DNA of 64,000 nt from Galeruca laticollis (taxonomy: Eukaryota > Arthropoda > Insecta > Coleoptera > Chrysomelidae): positions 48,280,222-48,344,221 of the forward strand of contig OY998179.1 of NCBI GenBank assembly GCA_963921935.1, written 5' to 3'. Position numbers and translations under genes: made by a program. Within the stretch, counting starts at the first letter, position 1, and each line of letters starts with the position of its first letter. Positions 30,136 to 43,056 of the stretch are shown piece after piece. Under the pieces are notes generated by a model. The model was given only the letters and a program-made list of their open reading frames with translations. It was not told the origin of the DNA and searched no databases.

Positions 30136-32350
30136 GTTAAGCCAGTCCTCTAGTATAGATAAATATTCATATATTAGATTGAATTAAAAAGGAATTTTTT
30201 TTGTATATACGTATGGTGTATCATTAGACACTACCTAATTAAGAACAAAATTTAACATAAAAGGAATGAATCACTTAAGCAAATGTATTATAAAATATTG
30301 AGTACATCAATTTAAGAAATGGATTAAGGATAAGGAATAGAATGGTAATGATAATATAGAAACTAATTGTTAAGAAAATGTTACCTTCACAAATAAATCC
30401 TAAGGTCAAGTCAATGTCAACAATTTTCATTAAAATCAATCTGAACGCTGCTATGTCCACACTTGAATCGGGAAAAGGATGTTAATTTGTTCAAAACCTA
30501 AAATAATAAGAATTAATAATCAAATCACTAATTTATTAACGATATGCAAATACAATAAAAAGTTGCAATTTAAAAAAAGTAATTTATAAAAATAAAACTG
30601 TATGAAATATGACATTTGGAATAAGAGCCATATTGTATGTCATAGAAATCTAGTAATCAAATCGAAATCAATGAAGGAAGTGATTGAATCTAGTTATAAT
30701 ATTGCCAACCTAAATTCAATGAGTTGGAAGTTAATATAAAACAGAGAATGTAAATTTGAAATTAAGTTAGAGTTTATATAAAGCGAAATTAGTGCTAATT
30801 AAAGAATTAAAAAATAAACAGTTCCATATATATATAAATCATAAATTTAGATTGTAGAAATTGTATATTAATTGTACACAAATTTACTAAAAAAAAAAGG
30901 AATTACAAGGATTGAAACCATTGTAATACATGTAAAAGACTATTTATATATTCTATAAGATATTGTTAAACCATTTATACAAGTGATTTCACTCTCCAAG
31001 ACTATTTTAATTGAAGAATTCAGTATTTCCATAAAAAAACATTATCATTGACAATTGTTGAATAAAATAACAAATTAGGAGGCTGTGTTTTAGAGATTGT
31101 AAAAAAGGTTGTTGATTTAAAAAAGAAAAGGGAGTCGAGAGTTAGTTGGGGAATTAGGAACTAGGATGTAATTCTCTGAGAAGATTTTTGAAAAAATTTT
31201 AAAGTAAAAGTAATAATTTTAAATCTAAATCAATAAAAAATTCATAATATTAATGTCGATTAACCCCTGTGAAAAAGTGAAACGTGCCAAACGAGTATTT
31301 CTTGGGTAAGGAATACCTAAGAAAAGAGACGGGATGTTGCAGGTCCACCACGCCGAGAATGGAATATAAGGTCTGTGTTATTTGAGTTTTTAATTTGGAA
31401 TTCCAAACAAACAAAGAAAAAGTGAACTTTTGAAATTAATTTGAACATTAAAATTTGAATAATCTAAAATTGGCCAAGAAACTTTAAAATAATTAATACC
31501 AAATTTTATCCATGGATAATTAAAGAACTCTAATTTTCTGCAACAATAATTTTAGATATTAAATATGTACTTACTTGTAAAAAGTTTTTCGTTTGTAAAA
31601 TAATCAAAGTTCACACCACTCATAAATGCTTTTCCAATCTTAATTTCCGCTTTGCATGCTGACCTATTCTTATAACTATCAAACACACATTTAATTCACA
31701 ACATGAATTATATATGTAACTGTTTAATATAAGTTTTCAACCATATTATTCTAAATGCACTAAATTGATGCACATTGAACTGTTAAACGTTTGCATCCTC
31801 CACGTTAACTGTGTACTATAATTTTGTGACGACGAGAAACGTTGAACCGGAAGAGCTGCTCCGTTGCGCCGAAGCAGCTACTATAAGCGTTCAGTGCGCA
31901 TGACCATCAAAGAACACAGGGGAGGTTCAGGAATATTTGTGTGTGTAAAATTTTGAAGATTTCATCAACAATTTATTAAAATATTTTTATTTAAGTGTTG
32001 GTATTTTTCTTATTCCAGTCAATGTCCATAACACTTTTCACGAACATTGTTTAAATCATTCATTCGATTATCATATGGTGAGATGATTGAAATAAAGATA
32101 TATAATTTATTCAGGAATAGACCTATCACGAAATCATAATAAGTAAATGTTCATATGTGTAAAAATTTTTTCTAATAGGTGTCCAGGACTCAAAGAGAGA
32201 AGTCTCATGCTTCCGACTGCAATATAAAATTTAAACAATACATACAATTAAAAAATTTTCATATAATCATATAGGGCTAGCCGAAGGTAAAAACGGGTAA
32301 ATAAAGGTAAATCATATAAGTATATATAAAATATAACATATCCACTATAA
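30136..32350 (+). repeat. Element A 3' LTR
   Basis: Copy of 21625-23835 with scattered substitutions and small indels. Its end meets a short TA run (32352-32366). Confidence 0.85.
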
Positions 32351-33657
32351 TGTATATATATATATTATAACAGTCAAAATATTTCACCGAAATATCTTTA
32401 AAGAAACGATGATAAGAGTGACTTTATTCTGTACGTCATCGTGTTGTATGGAATGTGTGAAAATATTTAATTTGACAGCTGCCAGAATTATTATTCAAAT
32501 GAGGTTAGATTGCAGGCAAAAAGCAGATATCGATCACAAACAATTCAGAAATAGATGGAATCTCATTGGATCAAACGATTTAGTACTAAAACATAGAACT
32601 GAAAATCAATTGGATAATTTTTAAATAAAATTGTAAATATGAAAGTAAACAGGATTATAAAAAAATGTATAGGATCATGGAAATTGAGAAATTTAAAATT
32701 CATTTTAACAAAATAAGAGAAATTTAAGATGTATTTTCAAATTTATAAACCTGATTCCTTTCATTGGTTATAGGAATTGTAATTTAATTATTCGTGTTCT
32801 AATTGGTTGTTAAGAGTTTTTGTGGTGGGTAATAAAAAAAAGACAGTCTGCTGTGGAGACGGTTTTGAAGTTTGAAGGAGAGAAGTCAAAAACATAATAT
32901 AAAAACGATTCTAGAAGATATTATTTACTAAAATTTTGAAAAGTATTAACTGAAATAGGTGAAGAATTGTAAATGTGAAATGAATGATCAGCGAGGGAGG
33001 TGTCAATAAAGAATATCAGGATTGGAGCGGATCTGGTGCCCGGAGAAAGGTGTTGACGGCGTGTTTTGGAGTGAAACAGAATTCTCGTCCAATTTCGGCA
33101 AACAAGGTGATTAAAAAATTATTTTATTTGGCCATTTAACTAAAATTTTAGCTTGCAATCTATGAACTTTTAAAATTCTACTAAATTATTTCAATACAAT
33201 TTGGCAGCAAAACTTTCTAAATTTATCGAAATTTTTTTTGGTTACATTTATTTATATAATAAGTTTGTTTGAATAGAGAGGCCTGATCAGTCTACTCTAA
33301 ATTAAAATTATATTTTATTTGTTTTGATTTGAGTTCATTCTAATTGCTATATGTAATGACTAGTATTAAATGTTTTCAAAATTAAAATTATTCAATTGAT
33401 TTCTCATTTTCATTAAAAAATTTTTTTATATTAGTTACAGTTAAAGTTTACTATTTTCTGTGATCATAAATATCTGATTTTTGTCAATAGAATCTATAGT
33501 TCATTTTATTCTATTACATATTTGATAGTTGGGCAACAAAATTTCACATAATAAAATAAATAAAATCTCTCGGCGCTATATGAACCCTACCTGAGATAGG
33601 AGTATTTACAGAAATACGAAAATTGAAAATAAAATTGAAAAGGGCAAGATTCATATT

Positions 33658-33662
<5 letters not shown>
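32351..33662 (+). other. Unassigned AT-rich segment, LTR-like
   Basis: 1.3 kb between element A and a (TA)n tract. GAACCCTACCTGAGATAGGAGT near its end (33582-33603) resembles the end block of the next unit (35489 onward), so it may be a fragment of a related LTR. A 71-codon frame at 32409-32624 starts MIRVTLFCTSSCCMECVKIF and is not recognised. A GC-richer stretch at 33020-33110 is followed by a donor-like CAAGGTGATT. Confidence 0.35.

Positions 33663-33713
<51 letters not shown>
33663..33713. repeat. (TA)n tract
   Basis: About 25 TA units. Confidence 0.9.
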
Positions 33714-33716
<3 letters not shown>

Positions 33717-35647
33717 CATAGAGTAAAACAACACCCTGTATACCGAACATAAAATATAAAAACTACTTATTTCAAGAAATAAAAATTTTTGAAATTTCAA
33801 TTTTTTTAAAAAAGATTATCTAAAAAAGGAGACAATCTGTACCATGTACTATTCAATAGAGAAAGCATCTAACTGTATAATTTAAAATAAGATTTAAAAA
33901 AAAAAACATTTGTGAAATGAATTAACAAAATCTCTATAAACCTACAAGACGGAATATTAGAACATTGTTACATATACAAATGGAAATGATAATCCTTTAT
34001 TTTTATTGTCAAGGTAAATAAATAGTGAGATTCTTTTTAAAATGGATATTAGGGTTTGAAGGACATGTAAATAAGATTTTATAAATATTGAAAAACATAA
34101 CGATATAAGAAGTAAACTGAAAAACATTAATTCTATGGAATGTGACATTTATTGAACGGTTTGACGTTATGAACACATATTTTGTAAATTTGAAAATGTC
34201 ATTTTGTAAACTAAATGAAATATAATTTAAGAGACACAATATGAGTTAAAATCATTAAAGAACCTTAAAACAAAGCGTTTTCAAATGATAGATGGACAAT
34301 TCACTATTTGAAATGAAATCTATAAAGAAAAGTTTTGATAACCAAATCTGATTGGTGGAATGTATTCAACAAACTTTTAATCTGCGACAAGTAGTTGTTA
34401 ATAATAAAAAAAATTGAAGGAGAAAAGTTTGTTGATTATATAGACTATTGACTAGGTAAAACTTTTTTTTTGGGTGGTAGAAAATTTGAGAAGCAGCAAA
34501 ATTTTGGGAATTAAGAAAACTTTTCGAAAAATAAGATATTTGGCATCAAAATTCAGAAAAGAGAGATACATTGTACTTATGATATGGTAGATTATATATT
34601 TAAACAAGCAGATGTAGAAACTAAGAAACAATTTGGTAATTATGTTTGAATACTAACCGTATAATTGATATATAATACTTGATTAATATTTGTATGGTGG
34701 AATGGATATATCCACCATACCTTTTAGAAAGCTTTTGATTATGTAATTGGACTGAAATGTATTGATGTGGACGGGACATAGCATTGATTCCTGATTTTGT
34801 GTAAGCTGGACCAGTGATGTGACAATTTCCAGAAGGTAACCTAAAATAAAGTAAAGGATAATTGAAGTGAATTACTATACAGGAATAAGGTATTTAGACT
34901 ATTTTCATTATACATAAAAAAGTTTGAATAAAACTTACCAATTTAGTAAAAAAAAATTGAACTTTGGTATTAAACAAACATTTACAACCATTGTGTTTCG
35001 CCATTTTGATATAATAATCGTTTATATAGAAGTTTCAGTATTATAAGATTTGTATTAAATGTTGCCTATTTTAGATTTGTATATAGAGATAATTTTTTCA
35101 TGTGAGAACGTGATTTTGTTTGAATGAGTGGTCATAATAGATAGTAGGTTTTTTTTATTAATTTGTGTCTTGTAAAAGAACAATGTATTTGTCTATTCAA
35201 AATATTAAATAACGTTCTTTCTAGTTTGAAGAACATTGTAAAATTGTTTTTGATACATTTTATTTCTTTGTGGTGATGGCTCCATCTAGTTTGAACCGTT
35301 GGTAGTTTAAACTGACATCTGTGAATAGTAAAAAGGTTCAACTTGAAACACAGGACCGTCTTAAGAATTTATTACGTATTATTAAACAAGCAAGTACATT
35401 TTTATTAACAAAATTTTTATGAAGACAGAGATATTTAATCAAATTTAGGCGCTCACACTATAAATTGAATTTTTGTTTCTCTATACCTGAACCCTACTCT
35501 GAGGTTAAAGAGTTTCTCATGTTTTAAAATATAACCATTTTAGTAATAAAATTTTAAATTTTTACAATATACCGGGCAAATCAAAACTAAATATAAACTA
35601 AACTAATAATAACTATAAATCATTATTTCTCTCCCCGTTCTATCCAG

Positions 35648-35650
<3 letters not shown>
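33714..35650 (+). other. LTR-like unit G, diverged
   Basis: 1.9 kb of AT-rich DNA between two (TA)n tracts. The block CTGAACCCTACTCTGAGG followed by GAGTTTCTCATG (35487-35522) corresponds to CAGAACCCAACGAGAG and TTTCTCATG near the end of LTR B, which suggests plus orientation. It contains no coding sequence that I recognise. Confidence 0.4.

Positions 35651-35688
<38 letters not shown>
35651..35688. repeat. (TA)n tract
   Basis: About 18 TA units between units G and E2. Confidence 0.9.
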
Positions 35689-35691
<3 letters not shown>

Positions 35692-37700
35692 CTAGATTTT
35701 TAATTATTTTAATTATTTATATAGTTATTTATTTATACTTAATTAGATTTGAATTTTTGTGTGGCTAGCTCAGTTGTTTATTATTATATGATATATTGTT
35801 ATTTTATTATTTGATATTGTTCGGGAGCATGAGACTTCCTCTACTCTTTAAGTCCTGGCTTTGTTTAGAGATATTTCGCTCATTGGGAATAAAAAGAAAC
35901 ACAAAACACAATATTTTCAATCATTTAATTTTATAAAGAATATTTTTTATTTAAATATATTTTTTAATCAAAACGGTTACGCCTATGGAATTTACCAACA
36001 CAGTATTATCAAGAATATACACTATCTTATGCGCATGCCCAACTAATAACGAACATAATCGAAACGGAACGAACGTTTCTTAACGACGCTCTGCTCCTGC
36101 GTAAATATTAGATGTATAGCATCTTTGTCGTTACAACAATGATTATGGATTATCATAAAAGAATTTACGTTGGAAATTATATACATACACTAAATAAATT
36201 GTTGGAAGAAATAAGTTACTAAATTTATATATACAAATGGAAAATTATGTGAATGAAATGAGATGTATCTTTCTTATATGATTATGAAAATACGTAAGTA
36301 CAAGCATTATTATATCATAGAATAGGCCTTTTTATATAATATTTAGAATTTGTCTAGTGAATAAAATACTTAAAGTCCTTTTTCTTTTTTTATAGATCGA
36401 TCATAAAGACGCAAGAATTCTTATATATACATGAAAATAGTCACTGAATTTGTACTCAAGAGTTATTATTCTTATTATTGGCCAATAATATCTAAAGAAA
36501 CACTGACCAGATGCCTGGAATTCTGGATATATCCCGTCTGGATACAGGACTACGCCTTCCGAAGTTCTATCTGCTCGATTTATTGAGAAATTTGGATATT
36601 CTCACGGGAAAAACTGGTTATAAATACATGTAAGTGTTCTAGGTTTTATCTTTGTTAAGAATTTGTGGTTTTTATTATGAAAATTTGTAATTTAACTGGA
36701 CATTTCGGGAAAAGTGTCTTATCACCTGCTCACCATTTCGACGCCAAGAACCAACAACCAACGCTTCTATTTTATCGTCAATTTTTTAATCAACAACCAA
36801 TATATTGTTTCTAAGCACACTGATTATCAAGAAGTTTTTTGTTAAATTTTATTTAATCGAAATTTGTCATGTCACTTTCCACCAATCACGTTGTTTCTGT
36901 AGATGTCGAACTATTTTACACTTGCTAGACTTTAGGAGTTTTTTTAAAACATATATAAATGTAAATTACACCCGAAAAGTATCTGTTTTCTTTTACTGTT
37001 CAAATAATTTCAATAAAACAAATCTTTTACTGATAGTGAAATTCCTTTTATATGTCGACATGGCAATGTCTAATTTTGTTTTGACATATACATATGATAA
37101 TTTGTAAATAACATTTATTTTTATGAACATAAATTCTTTTATAAGATCTTTTGCTCTGATTATTTATACTATTTAAGTTCTCTAGTAGCAAATATTTCTT
37201 TGAATCCATCATCATTCAATATTCATTAATTTCATAAAATTTTATATACATTATAACATATAAATTATCTTTATGTCTTGATATTTTTCTATTGTAAATT
37301 TATCTATTTCTTATTACTAAATATGAAATTGATTTATATTATTTCCGTTTCAACTAACTACTTATTAAATTAGATAACTAAACTTGTTTAATTTCAGGTG
37401 AAACAGCTGATTTCTTCATGAGAACTAAACATCTATATTTGGGCAGATTCCATGTTCTCCATTATACTTGTTAAGCATTTTCTAACTTAAGACAATTATT
37501 AAGGTAATTTCTTTATTTTATTGTTGTTCTTTTAATTATTATAAACAAATGATTTAATATATTCTGATTTTATATGCATTTTTACTTATGATTGTGTTTC
37601 TTCTTGATGTGTTTTTAACTACATAGTTTCAATTCATTCCAAATAATAAGCAAAATATTTTCAAACAGCTGATACTCTTTCGTATATAAGATATATGGTT

Positions 37701-37703
<3 letters not shown>
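35689..37703 (-). mobile_element. LTR-like unit E2 (no internal region seen)
   Basis: About 2.0 kb, starting with TTGAAC at 37703 on the minus strand and carrying GGCTAGCTCAG at 35761. It is homologous to E1 (362-2774) along its length with many substitutions. Antisense splice-like sites are conserved: donor after 36629 (ACATGTAAGTG), acceptor TTTAATTTCAG ending at 37397, exon 37398-37503, then GTAATTTC. Stops break the frames that are open in E1. It is probably a solo LTR. Confidence 0.6.

Positions 37704-37755
<52 letters not shown>
37704..37755. repeat. (TA)n tract, unit E2 / element C junction
   Basis: About 26 TA units. Confidence 0.9.
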
Positions 37756-37762
<7 letters not shown>

Positions 37763-39978
37763 TGATAATTTATAAATTGTATATTTTAATAGCCTCACGT
37801 TGGGCCGACAATTTATAATTGATTGATGATAATTATAATTTATGATAATTTTATGGCTAGCTCAGATTATATAATTTGTTTATTTTATTATAGTTTTATA
37901 TTTTATCGGAGAACATGAGAAACTTCTCTCGTTGGGTTCTGGATATGATAATCAAAGATTGAAGAAATACATATACATAATCTTACCTTTTAATTACAAC
38001 CTCTGAAAGAAATAATATCTATTAAATAAAACGATTGAAATATGATAATAGTGATATTGATACTTTAACCATAGATGTAAGAATAAAAGAAAACCAACAC
38101 ATTAATGTAAATATGTTTAATAAATGAATTTCAATTTTTAATCAGATTAGAACATAATAAAATATTTTGTAACTGTTAATTTATTTTGCACATTTATTCT
38201 TAAGGAATTGTGCCACCCTATATCATACATACATTCTTGGAAACAAAATGATATAATTTCTGCGTCGGCGCTATATCTCCAAACGCATGCGCTGCTACAG
38301 TATACATGTAAGAAAGAAGTTTCCTTCCATACACAACGTTTATATTCAACACACTGTTAGCGTGTCTGTGATGAAAATTGTTGGTTATAATTATTAAATG
38401 TTTTTATAATCAATTACATATAAGTAATACTTTATAAACTATATGTGTACGTGTATTTAAAAAAACAAGAAAGTGATAGATGAAAGTTATGCATGCAAAA
38501 GCTGAAAATAAGTAATGAAATAGAATTGAGCACGCATGATGTACGTGATATTTTACGAGGATAAATTTACAACAGGTGAGTTTCAATATTATCTTAAAAT
38601 TATAATTCTCTATAGATGAATTTTATAATGCATTATATGTTACTGTTCTTTGGCCTTTTTATATGATATATATCAATTGAATGTTCTATTGAATTTTGAG
38701 TGTACACTTTAAAATGTTTATTGGAATTCCAAATAGATTTAATCAAAATACACAGACCTTATCTTTCTTGCTATTACTGCCGGCTGCACTTACATCTTCT
38801 AAACTTGCCGATATCTCCTTAGAGATATGCTCCTACGGCACTCTTTAGTACTTACACAGGATCTGATACACTTATGATTAGTTTGTCATAAAATGTTTAT
38901 ATAATTTTAACTTTTAACTGTTTTTTAAAGAAAATTTTTGTAGAGAGCAATCTTACAGAGACGCATCCCTCATCACCATTCTAAATCCACTCATTTGTTT
39001 TTCAAAATCAACAACTATCCCGGCTTCACTAGTCCATAGCACTCTTATTTGTTTTTTTTATCACAGAAATTGTTATTCTCCAGTCTTTTAGTGACTATTT
39101 TGAAAAAACATAAATTTATTATCCTGGAGGGTATTGACACTGATTCATTTAAATCTCTATCGTATTAAGGAATTTTAATTAAGTCCTTCTTTCCTCTTAC
39201 AATAGTCCATTTTCTTATATTTACCTTGTTTAGCTAATTTACAAAATGTTTATTTTTACAAATATTACAACCTATATTATTAATTATCCTATATGTAATT
39301 GATTCTAATTTAATTTTGCGTCTTGTTTGATACTTATTATACATATACTCCTTATTATTTTTGTTTTTGTAATTAAATTTTATATCTATAATCTATAAAC
39401 AATGATTTAGGTTGGTATTGAAAAATTCCCTAGCATGACTTTACTTCCTATAAATATTCATTTCCTCAATATGTTTGGGGCTGTGTTCCAACTATCTTTC
39501 CCATCTAGTTTCAACCCTTTTCAATGAATGAATGAATACATGGTATTCTAAATTTATGCTACTACAAAAATAATATGTAAATAATGTTAAATTATCGTTA
39601 GACTAATTATTCTTTTCTCTTACTTTAGGTTTCAAGCTATTGTGTGACATTTCATCCTGCCGAAATTGTTATGGCTGTGTTCAGTGCAATTCCGAATTCC
39701 ATGACTTTGACAACCAATCAGAATTACTGGTACAGGTAATATTTACTCTTTAATTAGCTAATATAGTGTTGTAATTTCTATTCTTCATCCTTTTCAAAAC
39801 TTCACATCAATATATTATCCAATCTATACATATTTCAATCTTTTTATATTTTAATCTTTGACTTTTTATTGAGTTTATTCTAATGGTTGTGTCTACTGAC
39901 ACTTCTTACGTTACAATAAGACTTGTTTATTATGTTTGTTTATTTCATTATTTTTACAAAACTAGAGGATTAGTTCAA
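37756..39978 (-). repeat. Element C 3' LTR
   Basis: Near-identical to 43057-45279 and to the LTRs of B. The primer-site-like motif inside the LTR is at 37792-37810. Confidence 0.85.
38536..39735 (+). other. Antisense exon-intron-exon signals in LTR C
   Basis: Same sites as LTR B: ATG 38536, donor after 38575, acceptor before 39629, exon 39629-39735, then GTAATA. In the 5' LTR they lie at 43837-43876 and 44930-45036. Confidence 0.45.
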
Positions 39979-41570
39979 CTCCCCTCAAATTTAAATTTTC
40001 AAAAAGGAAGCTTTTAAGTAGCCTTTTTAAAATTTCAATTTCAACGTTCCGGCTAATAATTATATTCTACTTAATTCATTACTCTTTTCTTTATATACAG
40101 AAATTGAATTTGAAGAATCCTATATTTAAGTTTATTACTATTTCTATCTTAGACTTAGTTTCCATTATCTAATTCTATCCTATCCTATTCTAATTATTTT
40201 TACAAATATGAGACCATTCATTCTGGTTTGAAATATCTTAGACATCTTTGCTTACTCTTAGTATATTATTCTATATTATTGTTTTATTTCAATTCCTATA
40301 CCAATTATTATTCATTTATTCACACCGTAGAATCTTTATTCTTTGAACTATTTCTTGCTTATATTTTTACTTATACCTTTTTCCTTCACTTAACAATTCT
40401 TTTAATGCTCTCCTATCCTTATCTTATCTTCGAATTCAAAAAAAAATTATTATTTCCAATATTTCATATATTTTCATATCTTATTGTCAACCCTTATTCA
40501 TGTCAATATAATTACTCCTATAGTCTAACCTTTTTCTTTGCTTACTATCCCTATTTATATTTATTTGCATAATTCTTAATTATAACTCATCAACTTCATT
40601 TCTTCAATATATTAATTACATTATACTTTATATATATTTCATTTCTCCCTATCTCATAATAATTAATCATATCATTTACTATATAAATCTTTGCTTCCAT
40701 ATTTCATTGTTACTTATCTCCATAATTCCTATAAAATTTTATTTGACATGAATATCTCAAATTCTATATCTTGATTTAAAAAAAAAACTTTCTTTCCTTT
40801 CCACCTCTTTTACTGTGTTATTCAAATGATAACGAGCCTGTCCTTCCTAAATCCTACCTGTTCTTATTAATAAGTGTGAATTCTGTTTCTTATCCCCTCT
40901 ACCTAATAAATTCTTACAAAATTTCTTAATATTATATTATCGCTTTTATTTCTGTCTGTCTTTGATATTATATATTTCTTTATAACAAAATGTGTCTCTA
41001 TTTGTTTGGTTTTTTTTTAATCTATATAGCTACTCTAACTTTCCTTATAAGTTAAATGTGAAGTTACTTTACTTTTACTTAAAATCATTTATAAGTTTTT
41101 TAATAATATATTTTTTTTTTATATTTTATAGATTCTTAACTGCGATAATGGAAACAATCTAGATGTATCCTACATATGAAAAAAATTGAAAGCCTTATAT
41201 CTACCTAGTATCTAATATTTTATGTTACATGGAAGTGCTACTTATGCAGAACATTGGAATCATTACATCTACCTATAATATTACTATTTATATACATGTA
41301 AGTAACATAATATTATCTATAATAATTTATTTACATATTCTTTTCTGTTTCAGAATACTGCTCACTATGAATAATGAAAAACGTCTACAAGTCTACTGCA
41401 TATGAAAATTTCAAAAAAAATATTAGATCTACATATTATATTAATTTCATTATACTTGTATTATCTGTTTATAATAAATTTTCTATGTAAGTCTATTTTT
41501 GTATCCTTTTCCTGTCCATTCCATTGCTTTTTCGTTTCCAAAGTTCATTCTAATTCTCATGTGATACTAT

Positions 41571-42944
41571 TTAATATGCTATTCTTTTTCTCACTTTTTT
41601 CTTATGTTCTACTCTCGTTGTTTGAGTCTCAATGTTTTTCTGTAGCTTCTTTCCGTTCTCCATTATATCCTTTTTAATTTTGTAGTCCCATATCTCATTA
41701 ATTTCTTTCCATAAATCTAAAAACATTTGTGCTTCAAATTCCTCCATATCATTCATTTCATTCCTTATTATTTTCATCAAAACATTTGTGTGGATTATAT
41801 TCATTTTGTTATCCCATTTTATTCCTGTTACTACATTATAAAATTTTCCGGAGCACCCTATACCTATTTCATGATTTCTTATATTATCTTCTTTTTCTTC
41901 CACTGTATTAATTAATCTTCGGTTCATTTCTTCGACTTCTTTGTTATAATATCTATCCATTATTCCACTTCTTCTAGCACCTTTGACTTTTGAATTTTTT
42001 ATTCTCCCATCCAAATCTGTAATTTCCTTATTCCCCTTTTCTTGTAAATGCTGCTTGATCTCTTCAATAGCTAGTTCTTGTAATTTAAGGTATCCTACTT
42101 TTTTCTCCTTCATTTCTTCTGTTTCTTGACTTACTTGTCGATTTATATCTTCATTAATTGCTGAACTCATCCCAGTTCTCTCTTCTATCTTGCCATCTAA
42201 ATCCTTAAATTTCCTATTTACATTTTCTTTTATCTGTTCTACTTCCTTTGTTAGATGATTCGACTGTTTTGAGACTTCCACTCTAATATTTTCTGGTAAA
42301 TTCTCTTCTATATCTCTTCTAAATTCTGATACTTCTTCTACTATGATCTTTTCTATGTTTTCTCGAATTTTCATACTGTTTTCTTGGATTTCTTGTCTCA
42401 AATTTTTATTTTTATTCTCCATTTCTTCTCTTACCTCGTTAATATTCTTCTTAAATCCTTCCTGGTTCTCCTTGAGTTCCTTAATTTCCTTCAAACTTTC
42501 TAATTTGACTTCATCTATTTTCTCTTCTAATCTCTTCATGTTTCCATGGATATTATTGATGTCTCCTCTAATTTCTTCTTTCATTATGTTCATATTTTCC
42601 TCCATTTTATTCATATCTGTTTTCCTATTCTCCTCCATTTTGTTCATATCTCCCCTCATATCAGCAAATAATTGTTGCATCATGACCATCATTAAATCAT
42701 CCCTACTTGTACTTGTTCTTCCTTGTTTTTCTTGTCTCTCTTCTATCCTATCCTCTTGTTCTACACCTTCTTCATCTCCTGTCGTATTTTCTTCCGATGC
42801 ATGTCCTTCAGCTTGCTGACCTTGGATCAGATATTGGACCTGAAAATCTCCCATTCCATGGCTCCTCTCTTCTCTTTCCTCTTCTGATCCGCTATCATTT
42901 CCGACCTGTTTCCCGTCTCTCAATACCATTTTCTTGCTTTCCAT
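41571..42944 (-). CDS. Gag-derived coiled-coil protein of element C
   Basis: 457 residues, uninterrupted, starting MESKKMVLRDGKQVGNDSGS. The N-terminal 45 residues, including GDFQVQYLIQGQQ, match A and D. Residues about 90-340 are coiled coil, with blocks shared with B (LKEIKELKENQEGFKKNINE) and with A (KFKDLDGKIEERTGMS). The C-terminal 110 residues are practically identical to B and end in a basic tail; the rest of A's capsid-like region and the Asn/Arg-rich end are absent. The retained frame suggests it is useful for mobility, perhaps by joining particles made by A-type Gag. Confidence 0.75.
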   Translation of the reverse strand: MESKKMVLRDGKQVGNDSGSEEEREERSHGMGDFQVQYLIQGQQAEGHASEENTTGDEEGVEQEDRIEERQEKQGRTSTSRDDLMMVMMQQLFADMRGDMNKMEENRKTDMNKMEENMNIMKEEIRGDINNIHGNMKRLEEKIDEVKLESLKEIKELKENQEGFKKNINEVREEMENKNKNLRQEIQENSMKIRENIEKIIVEEVSEFRRDIEENLPENIRVEVSKQSNHLTKEVEQIKENVNRKFKDLDGKIEERTGMSSAINEDINRQVSQETEEMKEKKVGYLKLQELAIEEIKQHLQEKGNKEITDLDGRIKNSKVKGARRSGIMDRYYNKEVEEMNRRLINTVEEKEDNIRNHEIGIGCSGKFYNVVTGIKWDNKMNIIHTNVLMKIIRNEMNDMEEFEAQMFLDLWKEINEIWDYKIKKDIMENGKKLQKNIETQTTRVEHKKKVRKRIAY

Positions 42945-43033
42945 GATTTATTTATTTATTATTAATTAAAGCAATTTAATTCTTTAAATTTTCTCAACGT
43001 TGGACTGACAATTTTATAATTATTTGTTTAATA

Positions 43034-43054
43034 GCCCCACGTTTTGGGACGCCA
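43034..43054 (-). other. Primer-binding site of element C, tRNA-Lys type
   Basis: Same bases as in element B, with companion motifs at 43093-43111 (in the LTR) and 42993-43010. Confidence 0.7.
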
Positions 43055-43056
43055 AT

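Larger units (their letters stand above)
21625..32350 (+). mobile_element. Element A: Ty3/gypsy-type LTR retrotransposon with pol
   Basis: 10.7 kb: 5' LTR 21625-23835, primer site 23838-23858, gag 23908-25845, protease-RT-RNase H-integrase 25957-28963, 1.2 kb non-coding, polypurine tract 30129-30136, 3' LTR 30136-32350. The RT before integrase order, YIDD box and HHCC plus D,D35E integrase place it in Ty3/gypsy. LTRs differ at scattered sites (for example 21755 against 30265), and pol carries two frame breaks, so this copy is somewhat older than B and C. It is the likely autonomous type of the family. Confidence 0.9.
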